Both the position numbers and the translations under genes were made by a program. A stretch of DNA of 64,000 bases. It comes from Tessaracoccus caeni. GTDB taxonomy: Bacteria > Actinomycetota > Actinomycetes > Propionibacteriales > Propionibacteriaceae. The DNA lies in contig NZ_JARGDO010000005.1 in NCBI RefSeq assembly GCF_029211185.1, forward strand, positions 142,190 to 206,189, given 5' to 3'. Under the pieces are notes generated by a model. It was not told the DNA's origin. It made no database searches and saw nothing but the letters and a program-made list of their open reading frames with translations. Shown in pieces: positions 31,086 to 39,751 of this stretch (positions are counted from its first letter, which is position 1; every line of letters starts with the position of its first letter).

Positions 31086-31118
31086 CTATGACAGGAGTAC
31101 AAGTTGACCGTCGGACAT
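31086..31118 (-). CDS. ilvBNC leader peptide (LVLL)
   Basis: ATG-initiated 10-residue peptide MSDGQLVLLS. Residues 6-9 are Leu-Val-Leu-Leu (codons CTT, GTA, CTC, CTG), the amino acids made by the pathway. It stops (TAG) exactly where the first leader hairpin begins. There is no ribosome-binding site; TAACAT (31131-31126) ends 7 nt before the ATG, so the transcript should start at or next to the ATG and be translated as a leaderless mRNA. Stalling on these codons would control the downstream terminator. Confidence 0.75.
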   Translation of the reverse strand: MSDGQLVLLS

Positions 31119-31125
31119 GTCATGA

Positions 31126-31131
31126 ATGTTA
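31126..31131 (-). promoter_or_regulatory. -10 box of the ilvBNC promoter
   Basis: TAACAT on the minus strand, 7 nt before the leader-peptide ATG. No good -35 is visible at the normal distance, as is common for actinobacterial promoters. Confidence 0.5.
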
Positions 31132-31174
31132 CAACCGCCCCATTGGAAGGGCGCATTTGTCTTGAAATGCGAGA

Positions 31175-31210
31175 CGGCGGATGTGCACTTGGAACAGTGC
31201 ACATCCGCCG
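31175..31210 (-). terminator. terminator after the small membrane protein gene
   Basis: A 15-bp perfect stem (CGGCGGATGTGCACT and its complement) with a 6-nt loop lies 19 bp after the stop codon at 31230. It insulates that gene from the ilvB promoter. Confidence 0.75.
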
Positions 31211-31229
31211 CCACTCTACGAGAGGAAGA

Positions 31230-31730
31230 TCACTCCCGAGCGGTCTTGATGGAGGCGAGCGCCCAGCCGACCAGCAGGCTCAGCACACCGAGTCCCATCA
31301 CCAGCGCGGCGACGCCGAAGGACACCACGGAGGTGAACAGCGAGGCTCGCAGGAAGGAGGCGGTCATCACCGTCTGGCGCTGCTCGGTGAACTCCGTGGC
31401 CTCGGTGGTCTTCTGCTCGGCGAGGGCGGTGTCACCGGCCTCCTCAGCGGCCTTGGCCTCTTCCCGTGCCGCGCTGGCCAGGGCGCCGAGTTCGGCGTAG
31501 GTCTTGCCGCCCGTGCCCTCGAGGGCATGATGGTTGATGATGTCGGCCTGGGCGTAGGCGGTGATCGGTCCCTGGACAGGCTTGCCCGGGGCGATGGTGG
31601 AGTCACCAGGCACAGTGATGTTCTCGGCCTTCAGCTGGGAGGAGACCATCCCCCAGGTGACGGCACCAGCGACGATCATGATGATTCCGGCGATCACTGA
31701 CAGTACTCCGACGAGCTTGGTGGGCTTCAT
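31230..31730 (-). CDS. two-span membrane protein of unknown function
   Basis: 166 residues: transmembrane helix 1 (about 5-27, KLVGVLSVIAGIIMIVAGAV), an outer or inner loop of about 100 residues with a coiled-coil-like Ala/Glu stretch (about 75-115), and transmembrane helix 2 (about 130-158). Similar actinobacterial proteins are sometimes annotated as aromatic dioxygenase LigA-like, without good reason. The ATG at 31730 is preferred because GAAAGGA lies 8 nt upstream; an upstream in-frame ATG lacks this. It is a single-gene unit with its own terminator and an unusual direct repeat upstream. Function unknown. Confidence 0.75.
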   Translation of the reverse strand: MKPTKLVGVLSVIAGIIMIVAGAVTWGMVSSQLKAENITVPGDSTIAPGKPVQGPITAYAQADIINHHALEGTGGKTYAELGALASAAREEAKAAEEAGDTALAEQKTTEATEFTEQRQTVMTASFLRASLFTSVVSFGVAALVMGLGVLSLLVGWALASIKTARE

Positions 31731-31760
31731 CGAGGATCCTTTCTCATAATGAGCAAGAGG

Positions 31761-31802
31761 TGCGTCCACACCTCGTCATCCGTTGCGAGATGCGTCCACA
31801 CC
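31761..31802. repeat. 12-bp direct repeat upstream of the membrane protein gene
   Basis: TGCGTCCACACC occurs at 31761-31772 and 31791-31802, exactly 30 bp apart (about three helical turns), 31-72 bp before the start codon. Helical phasing suggests two sites for one regulator. The AT-rich stretch TCATTATGAG between the repeats and the gene may hold the -10. Confidence 0.5.
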
Positions 31803-31865
31803 CCACGAGAAAGACTTTATACGACAAGAAGTCGTAGGAACTCTCGGGGTCGGTTAAGCGTGCTG

Positions 31866-32261
31866 TCAGCCTGCCTTCAGGGCGGTCAACACCTGTTCGA
31901 GATCGTGTTCGGAGCGCGCGAACAGGTTTCGCAGACCAGGCGCGTCGGCGTAGCGCGGCACCACGTGCACGTGGCTGTGGAAGATCTCCTGGCCTGACAC
32001 GGCGCCGGCACTCGACAGCACGTTGCAGGCAGCGGCTCCGAGCTTCTCCTTCAACAGGCGACCCACCCGGGCCACGGCTGGCGCGATCTCAGCCAGCACC
32101 AGGTCGTCCTCGAGGACGTCCACGCTGTGCCGCTTCGGCACCACCAGGGTGTGGCCGCGCTGCCAGGGAGAGATATCGAGGAATGCGTAGGCGACGTCGT
32201 CCTCGTAGACGCGCCTCGACGGGATCGTGCCGTCGACGATGGCGCAGAACAGGCAATCCAT
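31866..32261 (-). CDS. HIT-family nucleotide hydrolase
   Basis: 131-residue histidine-triad protein. The triad is HSHVHVVPR near residue 98 (HxHxH), and the N-terminal CLFCAIVDGTIPSRRVYED is typical of the Hint/PKCI-like group. These proteins hydrolyse AMP-linked phosphoramidates or dinucleotides. It follows hisF by 6 bp in the same direction and probably shares its transcript. The cellular substrate is unknown. A weak hairpin (TACGAC-n5-GTCGTA, 31820-31836) lies about 30 bp downstream. Confidence 0.93.
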   Translation of the reverse strand: MDCLFCAIVDGTIPSRRVYEDDVAYAFLDISPWQRGHTLVVPKRHSVDVLEDDLVLAEIAPAVARVGRLLKEKLGAAACNVLSSAGAVSGQEIFHSHVHVVPRYADAPGLRNLFARSEHDLEQVLTALKAG

Positions 32262-32267
32262 GTCTTC

Positions 32268-33038
32268 TCAGTCCTCCTGCCGCACGGGGAAGCCTGCCGC
32301 GGCCAGCCCCGCCTTGACCTCGGCGATCGTCAACCTCCGGTAGTGGAACACGCTGGCCGCCAGTACCGCATCCGCTCCGGCACGCGCCGCGTCGACGAAG
32401 TGCTGCACCGTGCCCGCGCCACCCGAGGCGATCAGCGGCACGTCGACCACCGCGCGCACCGCGCGAATCATCTCCAGATCGAAGCCGTCGGTGGTGCCGT
32501 CGGCGTCCATCGAGTTGAGCAGGATCTCCCCCACCCCCCTCTCGCAGGCCTCCTTGGCCCAGGCGATCGCGTCGACTCCGGCTGAACGCCGACCGCCGTG
32601 GGTGGTGACGCCGAACCCGGAGGGCATCGATTCCTCGCGTCGCGCGTCGACGGAGAGCACCAGCACCTGGTTGCCGAACCGCTCGGCGATCTCGCCGATC
32701 ACTGCGGGGTTGGCCAGCGCGCCGGTATTGATGCCCACCTTGTCGGCGCCGGAGCGCAGCAGGGCGTCGACGTCCTCGACGCTGCGCACGCCTCCGCCGA
32801 CGGTGAGCGGAATGAACACCGTCTCGGCGCAGCGCGCCACCATCTCACGGGTGGTGTCGCGTCCCTCGGAGGAGGCCGAGATGTCGAGGAAGGTCAGCTC
32901 GTCGGCGCCCGATGCCGAGTACGCGGCGGCCAGCTCGACGGGATCGCCCGCATCGCGCAGGTTCTGGAAGTTGACGCCCTTGACCACCCGCCCGTCGTGC
33001 ACATCGAGGCACGGGATCACACGTATCGCTACCGACAT
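32268..33038 (-). CDS. hisF: imidazole glycerol phosphate synthase cyclase subunit
   Basis: 256-residue TIM barrel, the cyclase half of the HisFH complex in histidine synthesis. The catalytic aspartates are in [15 protein letters not shown] (D11) and in VLSVDARRE; phosphate-binding segments GGGVRSVED and ASGGAGT are present. The other his genes, including hisH, are not in the window, so hisF is detached from them here. It is 22 bp after helY and upstream of the HIT gene. Confidence 0.96.
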   Translation of the reverse strand: MSVAIRVIPCLDVHDGRVVKGVNFQNLRDAGDPVELAAAYSASGADELTFLDISASSEGRDTTREMVARCAETVFIPLTVGGGVRSVEDVDALLRSGADKVGINTGALANPAVIGEIAERFGNQVLVLSVDARREESMPSGFGVTTHGGRRSAGVDAIAWAKEACERGVGEILLNSMDADGTTDGFDLEMIRAVRAVVDVPLIASGGAGTVQHFVDAARAGADAVLAASVFHYRRLTIAEVKAGLAAAGFPVRQED

Positions 33039-33060
33039 GGCTCCAAGGCTATACGGCTGG

Positions 33061-35502
33061 TCAGTCCTCGGCCATGTCCGCTGCGACGACGCCGCGCCGC
33101 ATGGCGCCGACCACCTCGCGGCAGGTGCGACGCAGGTCGCCCGGGCCGATGGCCTGCGCCAGCTGACCGGCCAGGTCGATCACCTGGCGGGCCGAGCGCA
33201 CGAAGTCGCCGGCCGACGTGCCGCTGGTGCGCAGCACCTTGGCCAGGTCGTGCCCCGAGGCCCAGCGCCATGCCGACTCGGCGAAACCGATGTCAGGTTC
33301 GCGCGCGCGGTCGATGGAGTGGCGCCGCTCCAGGTGTCCGAGCTCGCGCCAGATCCCGCGCAGCTCCGACTGTGCGCGCTCGCTGGGCCCGTCGGGCATC
33401 CGCGGGGTGCGCTGATTGCGACCGGGGCGCGACTCGTAGACCATCGTCGACAGCACGGCCGCCAACTGCGGGGCATCGAGGCCGGCGAAGACGTCGCGCC
33501 GCACGCACTCCGCGGCCACCAGGTCGAGTTCGTTGTAGATCCGGCAGAGCATGGCACCCGCACCGGTCAGCGCGTCGCCGTCGAGGTAGCCCAGTTCGGA
33601 GAGCACCGCGGTGACCCGATCGAACTGCTGCGCCAACGTCGCCTTGCCGCCGGTGGCGGCCTGCTCGGCCCGGGTGGCTTCGCGTTCCAGGCGTAGCGCC
33701 GTGGCAGCGGGAACGGCGTGGATCTCCCGGTCGGGGCACCGGTGGCAGGGGTGCGCGCGCAGTTCGGCGCGCAGCAGCCCGATCTGCGCCAGCGCATACT
33801 CGTCGATGGGCTCGTCGCGCCGACCCCGCTTGGAGGTGCTGGCCTCGAGGCGCGAGACCTCGTCGCGCAGTCGGGCGTATTCCATGAAGTCGCCGAGGTG
33901 GCAGGACGCCTCCTCCAGGAAGCGCTCCAGCTCGGCTCGGAGCCGACGGTCGCGCCGGGACGTCTGCACCACGGTCTTGTCGGTGAGGTACTGGGAGAAG
34001 GACTCGCTGAGCAGCGCCCGGGCGCGCTCACGGCCCAGCGTGCTCATCAGGTTGACCGCCATGTTGTAGGTGGGCGCGAAGCTCGACCGCAGCGGGTAGG
34101 TGCGCCGCGACGCCAGGCCCGCCACCGCACGCGGATCCATGCCCGCCTGCCAGAGCACCACCGCATGACCCTCGACGTCGATGCCCCGGCGACCGGCGCG
34201 ACCCGTCAGCTGAGTGAACTCCCCCGGGGTGATGTCGACGTGGCTCTCGCCGTTGTACTTGGTGAGCTTCTCCAGCACCACCGTGCGCGCCGGCATGTTG
34301 ATGCCGAGCGCGAGTGTCTCCGTCGCGAAGACCAGTTTCAGGGCGCCGCTCTGGAAGCCCTCTTCGACGATGGCCTTGAACGCGGGCACCTGTCCGGCGT
34401 GGTGGGCGGCGACGCCGCAGGTGAGCGCCTCGCGGAAGTCCTCATAGCCCAGCGCTTCCAGGTCGGAGGGAGCCAGCGCCGACGCGTGCCGGTCGGCGAT
34501 CTCCCCCAGCCGGCGCGCCTCCTGCGGCGACGTAAGCACCACGCCCGATCCCATCACCTGCCCGACGGCCGCGTCGCAGCCCACCCGGGAGAAGATGAAA
34601 TAGATGGCGGGCAGGTACTTCGCGCGGTCCAGCACGATGGCCACCTCGGCCCTGCTGGTGGGCCGGCCGGCGAAGCGCGGATGCGTCGCACCGCCGTAGG
34701 CGCCGGAGCCGCGACCGTGCTGCTGCTTGCCCCGTCCTCTGCGCCCCCGAGGGTTTCGCGAGTCGTCGCGCACCCGACCCCGCTCGTTCTTGGACACCTT
34801 CAGCAGCTCGGGATTGACCTTGGCCCGGCCCTCGCCCGGCAGCTCGCGCGCCGTCGGGGCCACCCCCTCGAAGAGGTCGACGAGACGCCGTCCCACCAGC
34901 ACGTGCTGGAACAGCGGAACCGGGCGCCGCTCCGAGACGACGGTGGCCACGTCGCCGCGCACGGTGCGAAGCCAGTCGCCGAAGTCCTCGACGTTGCTCA
35001 CCGTCGCCGACAGCGCCACCAGCTGCACCGCGGGCGACAGGCCGAGGATCACTTCTTCCCACACCGCGCCCCGGAACTTGTCGGCCAGGTAGTGCACCTC
35101 GTCGAGCACCACATAGCCCAGCCCCCGCAGCGTGGTGGACTCCGCGTAGATCATGTTGCGCAGCACCTCGGTGGTCATCACCACCACCTGCGCCTCCGCG
35201 TTCACCGACAGGTCGCCGGTGAGCAGGCCCACCCGGTCGGCGCCGTAGCGATCCACCAGGTCGTGGAACTTCTGGTTGGACAGCGCCTTGATGGGAGTGG
35301 TGTAGAAGCACTTGCGGCCCTGCTCCACGGCCAGATGCACCGCGAACTCGCCGACGACGGTCTTGCCGGCGCCCGTCGGGGCCGCCACCAGCGCGCCCTT
35401 GCCCGCGGCCAGGGCATCGCAGCCCTGCAGCTGGTAGTCGTCGAGGGCGAACGGATACTGCGCCGCGAAATCGGCGACGAGGGGGTGGATCGAGTCGCTC
35501 AC
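33061..35502 (-). CDS. helY: Ski2-like DEAD/DEAH-box RNA helicase
   Basis: 813-residue helicase: motif I APTGAGKT (about residue 40), motif II DEVHYL (about 130), motif III SATVSN, and motif [14 protein letters not shown] (about 435). A basic insertion (about 240-270) precedes the second RecA domain. The C-terminal 350 residues are helical, like the DSHCT region of Ski2/Mtr4 proteins. HelY next to tatC-tatA-pafC-pafB is a conserved actinobacterial order. It may work in RNA decay or structured-RNA unwinding; no substrate is shown by the sequence. Confidence 0.92.
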   Translation of the reverse strand: MSDSIHPLVADFAAQYPFALDDYQLQGCDALAAGKGALVAAPTGAGKTVVGEFAVHLAVEQGRKCFYTTPIKALSNQKFHDLVDRYGADRVGLLTGDLSVNAEAQVVVMTTEVLRNMIYAESTTLRGLGYVVLDEVHYLADKFRGAVWEEVILGLSPAVQLVALSATVSNVEDFGDWLRTVRGDVATVVSERRPVPLFQHVLVGRRLVDLFEGVAPTARELPGEGRAKVNPELLKVSKNERGRVRDDSRNPRGRRGRGKQQHGRGSGAYGGATHPRFAGRPTSRAEVAIVLDRAKYLPAIYFIFSRVGCDAAVGQVMGSGVVLTSPQEARRLGEIADRHASALAPSDLEALGYEDFREALTCGVAAHHAGQVPAFKAIVEEGFQSGALKLVFATETLALGINMPARTVVLEKLTKYNGESHVDITPGEFTQLTGRAGRRGIDVEGHAVVLWQAGMDPRAVAGLASRRTYPLRSSFAPTYNMAVNLMSTLGRERARALLSESFSQYLTDKTVVQTSRRDRRLRAELERFLEEASCHLGDFMEYARLRDEVSRLEASTSKRGRRDEPIDEYALAQIGLLRAELRAHPCHRCPDREIHAVPAATALRLEREATRAEQAATGGKATLAQQFDRVTAVLSELGYLDGDALTGAGAMLCRIYNELDLVAAECVRRDVFAGLDAPQLAAVLSTMVYESRPGRNQRTPRMPDGPSERAQSELRGIWRELGHLERRHSIDRAREPDIGFAESAWRWASGHDLAKVLRTSGTSAGDFVRSARQVIDLAGQLAQAIGPGDLRRTCREVVGAMRRGVVAADMAED

Positions 35503-35521
35503 CAGCCCAGGCTACTCGGCG

Positions 35522-36451
35522 TCAGTTCCGAGAGGTGGTGTAGACCTTCAGCGCGCCGGGTACGCAGCTCACGGTGGCGGGCACGCCGCCCAGCTCCTCG
35601 CCGTCGCCCATCAGGAAGAGATCGTCGCCGTCAATGCGCACGGAGCTGGCCCGCAGCACCTCCACGCACGGGTCCTTCAGGAAGCCGCCGGTGTAGATGC
35701 TGGGCAGCAGCCGCAGCAGCTTGCCGCGGCTGGCTTTGTGCACGATCGTGACGTCGAGCAGCCCGTCGGCGGGGTCGGCCGCCGGGGAGATCTTCATCCC
35801 GCCGCCGAAGACGCCGGTGTTGCAGACGCCCACCAGCATGGCCTCGAGCTCACGTTCCTCGCCGTCGACGGTGAGGCGATAGCTCAGCGGTGCAAAGTGA
35901 CTCAGCTCCTTGAGGGCGATGACGCCGTAGCTGAGTGCCCCGAACCGCAGGCGGATGTCGTTGGTCGCCCGGTTGACCCGAGCGTCGTAGCCGCTGGACA
36001 CGACCGCGCCGACGAAGACCCGGCCCGACCGGGTCTTGAGGCTGTTCAGGTCGAGGACGCGCACGTGGCCGTCGATGATCGTGCGCACGGCGTCCGGCAG
36101 CGAACGCGGCACACCGATGGCCCGGGCGAAGTCGTTGCCCGTGCCGGCCGGGATGATGCCGAGCGTGGCATCGGTCTGAGCGCAGGCGTTCAGGCCCAGA
36201 TGGGCCATCCCGTCGCCGCCCATCACGATGACGGAGTCGCCGGGCCGGGCCGCCTGGGCGGCGGCCCTGGTGAGATTGCGAGCCTCGTCGAAGGAGGAGG
36301 ATCTGACGATGTGCAGCTCAGACGCGGGCAGGCCGTCGCGGAGGCTTCGCGCCACCTGGGGCAGCACCTTGCCCGCGCGTCCGCCGCCAGAGGAGCCGTT
36401 GACCACCACCGTGGCCATGTGCGGGCGAGCCAGCGCCCTGGAGTCGCTCAC
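35522..36451 (-). CDS. diacylglycerol/lipid kinase family protein
   Basis: About 309 residues of the DagK/YegS fold. The nucleotide-binding VIVMGGDGMAHLGLN (GGDG) and GIIPAGTGNDFARAIG are intact, with the C-terminal beta domain after about residue 130. It phosphorylates a lipid such as diacylglycerol or a sphingoid-like base. The GTG overlapping the tatC stop (GTGA) is used as start; the ATG at 36418 is an alternative that lacks a ribosome-binding site. It lies inserted between tatC and helY, which are usually adjacent or close in actinobacteria. Confidence 0.88.
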   Translation of the reverse strand: MSDSRALARPHMATVVVNGSSGGGRAGKVLPQVARSLRDGLPASELHIVRSSSFDEARNLTRAAAQAARPGDSVIVMGGDGMAHLGLNACAQTDATLGIIPAGTGNDFARAIGVPRSLPDAVRTIIDGHVRVLDLNSLKTRSGRVFVGAVVSSGYDARVNRATNDIRLRFGALSYGVIALKELSHFAPLSYRLTVDGEERELEAMLVGVCNTGVFGGGMKISPAADPADGLLDVTIVHKASRGKLLRLLPSIYTGGFLKDPCVEVLRASSVRIDGDDLFLMGDGEELGGVPATVSCVPGALKVYTTSRN

Positions 36452-37320
36452 TTGCCGTCGTCGAGATCGATCGAGAACTCGGAGGCGGCTTCCTCGGTGA
36501 TGCCCTTGCGCTTGTCGAGGATCCGGCAGACCAGCTCGGCGATCAGGAACAGCACGCTGATCGGCACCGCCAGAGCCAGCATGGTGAAGGGATCCGTCGA
36601 CGGCGTGGCGATCGCCGCGAACACCACCGAGCCGAAGATCACGAACCGCCGCGCACGGCCCAGCTGGAAGCCGCGCACGATGCCGGCCAGGTTGAGACCG
36701 ACGAGCACCACCGGCAGCACGAAGCTCAGGCCGAATACCAGCACGATCTTGATCTGCATGCCAAGGAACTCGCTCATCTCGAGCAGGTTCATGACGTCCA
36801 TCTCGGGCGGCGTGAACTTCAGCAGCACCTCGATGCCCTTGGGCCACACGACGTAAGCGAGAACGCATCCGGAGAGGAACAGCGGAATCGCGGCCCCGAG
36901 GAAGCCGAGCGCATACTTGCGCTCTTTCTTCACCAGGCCGGGCGCAACGAAGGCCCAGATCTGATAGAGCCACACCGGACTCGACGCGACGATGCCGGTG
37001 ACCACGCAGGCGATGACGCCCAGCGTGAACGGCGCGAGCACGCCGATGTTCGTCATCTGCAGGTGTGCGTCGGGGCGAACCGCCAGCACCGCGGCCTTGG
37101 CGCTCTCGAACGGCCACATCATGAACGCGACCAGTTCACTGTAGAAGAAGACGCAGGAGAGGGCGGCGATGGTGATAGCGATGACCGAGATCGTGATCCG
37201 ATAGCGCAGCTCACGAAGGTGGTCGTAGAGCGACATCCGGCCTTCGGGGTCGCCCTGCGGGGGGCGCAGCCACGCCAACCGGCGGCGCTTCGCCTTCGGT
37301 TCGGCGGTGGCGGCGGCCAT
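36448..37320 (-). CDS. tatC: twin-arginine translocase subunit TatC
   Basis: 290-residue polytopic membrane protein with six predicted helices. The conserved opening MSLYDHLRELRYRITIS and the segment ITGIVASSPVWLYQIWAFVAPGL match TatC, the signal-peptide receptor of the Tat export pathway. A basic N-terminal extension (KAKRRRLAWLRPP) and an acidic C-terminal tail are cytoplasmic. It is 2 bp after tatA. Confidence 0.96.
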   Translation of the reverse strand: MAAATAEPKAKRRRLAWLRPPQGDPEGRMSLYDHLRELRYRITISVIAITIAALSCVFFYSELVAFMMWPFESAKAAVLAVRPDAHLQMTNIGVLAPFTLGVIACVVTGIVASSPVWLYQIWAFVAPGLVKKERKYALGFLGAAIPLFLSGCVLAYVVWPKGIEVLLKFTPPEMDVMNLLEMSEFLGMQIKIVLVFGLSFVLPVVLVGLNLAGIVRGFQLGRARRFVIFGSVVFAAIATPSTDPFTMLALAVPISVLFLIAELVCRILDKRKGITEEAASEFSIDLDDGK

Positions 37321-37322
37321 GG

Positions 37323-37571
37323 TCAGCGCTGCTCAGTCGGGTCGCTGGGCGCCGTCGGGCTCGGCGCGCTGTATCCGCCGTCGGCGGGCGGCGGCGGGGT
37401 CTGCGCGGTGGGGGTGTTGGTCTCGTCGGCCACGGGCTCGACGGCCTTCACCTCCTCCTTGAACTCGCGGATCGAGCGACCGACGCCCTTGCCGAGGCCG
37501 GCCAGGCGCGAGCCGCCGAACAAGAGCAGGGCCACCACCAGGATGATGATGAGTTCCCATCCACCAGGCAT
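37323..37571 (-). CDS. tatA: twin-arginine translocase subunit TatA
   Basis: 82 residues: one transmembrane helix (about 5-22, WELIIILVVALLLFGGSRL), then the amphipathic helix GLGKGVGRSIREFKEEV and a Pro/Thr-rich acidic tail. This is the pore-forming Tat component. GAGGAAAG precedes the ATG. tatB is not present nearby, as usual in actinobacteria where it lies elsewhere. Confidence 0.95.
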   Translation of the reverse strand: MPGGWELIIILVVALLLFGGSRLAGLGKGVGRSIREFKEEVKAVEPVADETNTPTAQTPPPPADGGYSAPSPTAPSDPTEQR

Positions 37572-37635
37572 ATGTCTTTCCTCATTTCTCGGCCTTGTGC
37601 CGAATATGACGAGCGTCGAGCGCTCTCACAAAATC

Positions 37636-37827
37636 CTATGCGCGTTTTGACGGCAGTTCGAGTCGGGAGATCAGATCCGGGACTTCGGCGAACCGCTCGC
37701 GGACCACACCGACCTCGTACTGCACCGCGGCCGCCTTGTGCCGCAGGCCAACTCCATACACGGCGAGCGCGACGAGGCCAGCCAGGCCGAGCCCCCCGAC
37801 GATGAAGATCGCAATCACGGCGCCCAC
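37636..37827 (-). CDS. small single-span membrane protein between pafC and tatA
   Basis: 63 residues from the GTG placed 1 nt after the pafC stop: a hydrophobic helix (AVIAIFIVGGLGLAGLVALA, about 3-22), then a charged cytoplasmic part (VRERFAEVPDLISRLELPS). An upstream ATG (37842) would overlap pafC by 14 bp and is possible. The family is not recognised. Placement suggests co-expression with tatA, but no function can be assigned. Confidence 0.65.
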   Translation of the reverse strand: MGAVIAIFIVGGLGLAGLVALAVYGVGLRHKAAAVQYEVGVVRERFAEVPDLISRLELPSKRA

Positions 37828-37828
37828 C

Positions 37829-38758
37829 CTACCCGAGTGCATACCGTTTCAACGCCCCGAGGGCCTCCGCGGTCGTCGCACGGAGCAGTTCGGCGTCGGA
37901 ACAAGACCGCACACCGGGGCCCAAACGAAGCAGCAAGGCCCTCGCCCACGACCCCGACGCCACGGGAAGGGTCACCTCGAGCCCGTGCTCGGTGCGTTGC
38001 ACCGACCGGCACGGGTAGTACTCGGCGATCCATTCCGCTTCCGGACCGACGACGAGCGTGATCGCGGTCGCCACGTCCTGGAACCAGGAGATCTCCCCCG
38101 GATCGCGCGCCTCGAAGGCCTCATCGAGCGCCTCGACCCTCTCGATCCGGTCGAGCCGATAGCTCCGCCAGGCCTGGCGCGGCCTGCTCCACGCGTCGAG
38201 GTAGCCGAAGCCACCGTCGGTGCGCAACCGGGCAGGTTCGACGTCCACCTGAGCGCTTCCCCGTTGTCCCGGCTTGCGATAGGTCAGCACCACCGCCTGC
38301 TGTGCTTCGATGGCGGAGAGAAGGGCTGCCCGCACTCCGGGCTGCCCGGAGTCGACGTCGACCACCACCGACGGCCGCGACTCGCCCACAGCCTCCCGCA
38401 GCTTGTCGAGCGCGCTCTCTGCCGCGCCGTCGTCACCGGCCAGCTCCACGACCACCTCCAGGGCCGCCATCAGGCTGGCCGCCTCGGCCGGGCGCAGCCG
38501 CAACGGCCGGCTGAGCACGTCCGCGTTCTGGAAGTGATAGATGACGCCTTCCTCGCGGGCGGCGTCGATGTCGACCTCGAACAGATCGTCGGGATAGCCG
38601 CCGGGCAGGCCGCAGAACTGGAGCACGGTCAGATCGGAGAGCACGGTGGTGGCGCTCACCCCGAAGTCCTTGGCCACCTCGTTGACGGTGACCCCTTGGC
38701 GACCTCGCAGGTAGGGAACCAGGCGCAGCATCCGGGCGAGTTGTTCCTGCGAGGTCAT
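37829..38758 (-). CDS. pafC: WYL-domain regulator PafC
   Basis: 309 residues: N-terminal winged helix (about 5-65; LVPYLRGRQGVTVNEVAKDF), then a WYL domain (about 140-230, with FGYLDAWSRPRQAWRSYRLD) and a WCX extension. PafB and PafC form a heterodimeric activator of the RecA-independent DNA damage response in mycobacteria, with the WYL domain sensing single-stranded DNA. The ATG overlaps the pafB stop (ATGA). The order pafB-pafC-tatA-tatC-helY matches mycobacteria, supporting the assignment, although no Pup-ligase gene is in the window. Confidence 0.9.
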   Translation of the reverse strand: MTSQEQLARMLRLVPYLRGRQGVTVNEVAKDFGVSATTVLSDLTVLQFCGLPGGYPDDLFEVDIDAAREEGVIYHFQNADVLSRPLRLRPAEAASLMAALEVVVELAGDDGAAESALDKLREAVGESRPSVVVDVDSGQPGVRAALLSAIEAQQAVVLTYRKPGQRGSAQVDVEPARLRTDGGFGYLDAWSRPRQAWRSYRLDRIERVEALDEAFEARDPGEISWFQDVATAITLVVGPEAEWIAEYYPCRSVQRTEHGLEVTLPVASGSWARALLLRLGPGVRSCSDAELLRATTAEALGALKRYALG

Positions 38759-39696
38759 GCTCCCGCCCCCTTCGCGATCGCGGTGAGCCGGTCGATCACG
38801 TGCTGCCTGAACTCTGGCGGATCCAGCGCGATCGCCGTCGCTCCTGCCGCGCACACGTCCTGGGCGAGGGCCTCCAACGACGGCCGAGTCATCCGGTAGG
38901 CGACGAAGCCCTCGGGCAGCCCACTCTCCCCGTCGATCGGCTCCCCCGAGGCCAGCAGCTCCGGTGGGGCATCGTCGGCCAGCGCGACCACCGCGGTCTC
39001 CTCGCCCCACGAGTGGCTGGTGAGCAGGTCGGCGTCGTGGGGCACCTCGAACGCTCCTGGCCGCCCGATCGGTCCGGCTTCCGACTGGAGCCTGGACAGC
39101 TTGAAGTGCCGCACCGCCGAGGCGTCCGCGTCGAAGGCCAGCAGGTACCAGCGGCCCCTGCGTTGATAGAGCCGCCAGGGCTGCACCGTGCGTCGTCGCC
39201 CGGCGTAGTCGAAGCGGACGAGCTGCCGCGCCGTCACCGCGGCGAGGAGCTCCGCGAAACCGGGGTCGTCGCCGTCGATGCGGGGCTGCAGCATGGGCAT
39301 CTGGGACAGATCGGGTTCGGCTCCCACGGCCCTGAGGGCCTCGAAGGCGCGCGCCGTGCTGTCGGCTGCCACCTGGTCCTGCCAGACGCGCCCGGCCACC
39401 GACAGCACTGCCCGCTCCTCCGGAGTGAAGCTGATCGGGGGCAGCTCGAAGTCCGCTCGTTCGATCCGGTAGCCCTCCTCGTCGCCGAAGAGCGGGTCGT
39501 TGCTGCCGGTCTGGATCTGGATGCCGAGGCCGCGCAGTTCGTCCTTGTCACGCTCGAACTGGCGCTCGAAGGCACCCTCGGAGGTGCCGTTGTAGCCGTC
39601 GATGGCCGAGCGGATCTCGTCGCGGGTGACGTAGCGTCGAGTGGAGAGCAGCATGATCAGCAGGTTCATCAACCGCTCTGACTTCGCCCTGGTCAT
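38755..39696 (-). CDS. pafB: WYL-domain regulator PafB
   Basis: 313 residues: winged helix (about 4-70; RLMNLLIMLLSTRRYVTRDE), WYL domain (about 140-220, with RWYLLAFDADAS) and C-terminal WCX region. Partner of PafC in the DNA damage regulator PafBC. First gene of the pafBC-tat-helY run, divergent from gluQ with a 55-bp gap that must hold both promoters. Length is close to mycobacterial PafB. Confidence 0.9.
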   Translation of the reverse strand: MTRAKSERLMNLLIMLLSTRRYVTRDEIRSAIDGYNGTSEGAFERQFERDKDELRGLGIQIQTGSNDPLFGDEEGYRIERADFELPPISFTPEERAVLSVAGRVWQDQVAADSTARAFEALRAVGAEPDLSQMPMLQPRIDGDDPGFAELLAAVTARQLVRFDYAGRRRTVQPWRLYQRRGRWYLLAFDADASAVRHFKLSRLQSEAGPIGRPGAFEVPHDADLLTSHSWGEETAVVALADDAPPELLASGEPIDGESGLPEGFVAYRMTRPSLEALAQDVCAAGATAIALDPPEFRQHVIDRLTAIAKGAGA

Positions 39697-39751
39697 CGTC
39701 GCCGCACACCTTCTTCCTCATGGTCAGGCTACCCGCTGGCATCATGGGCGG

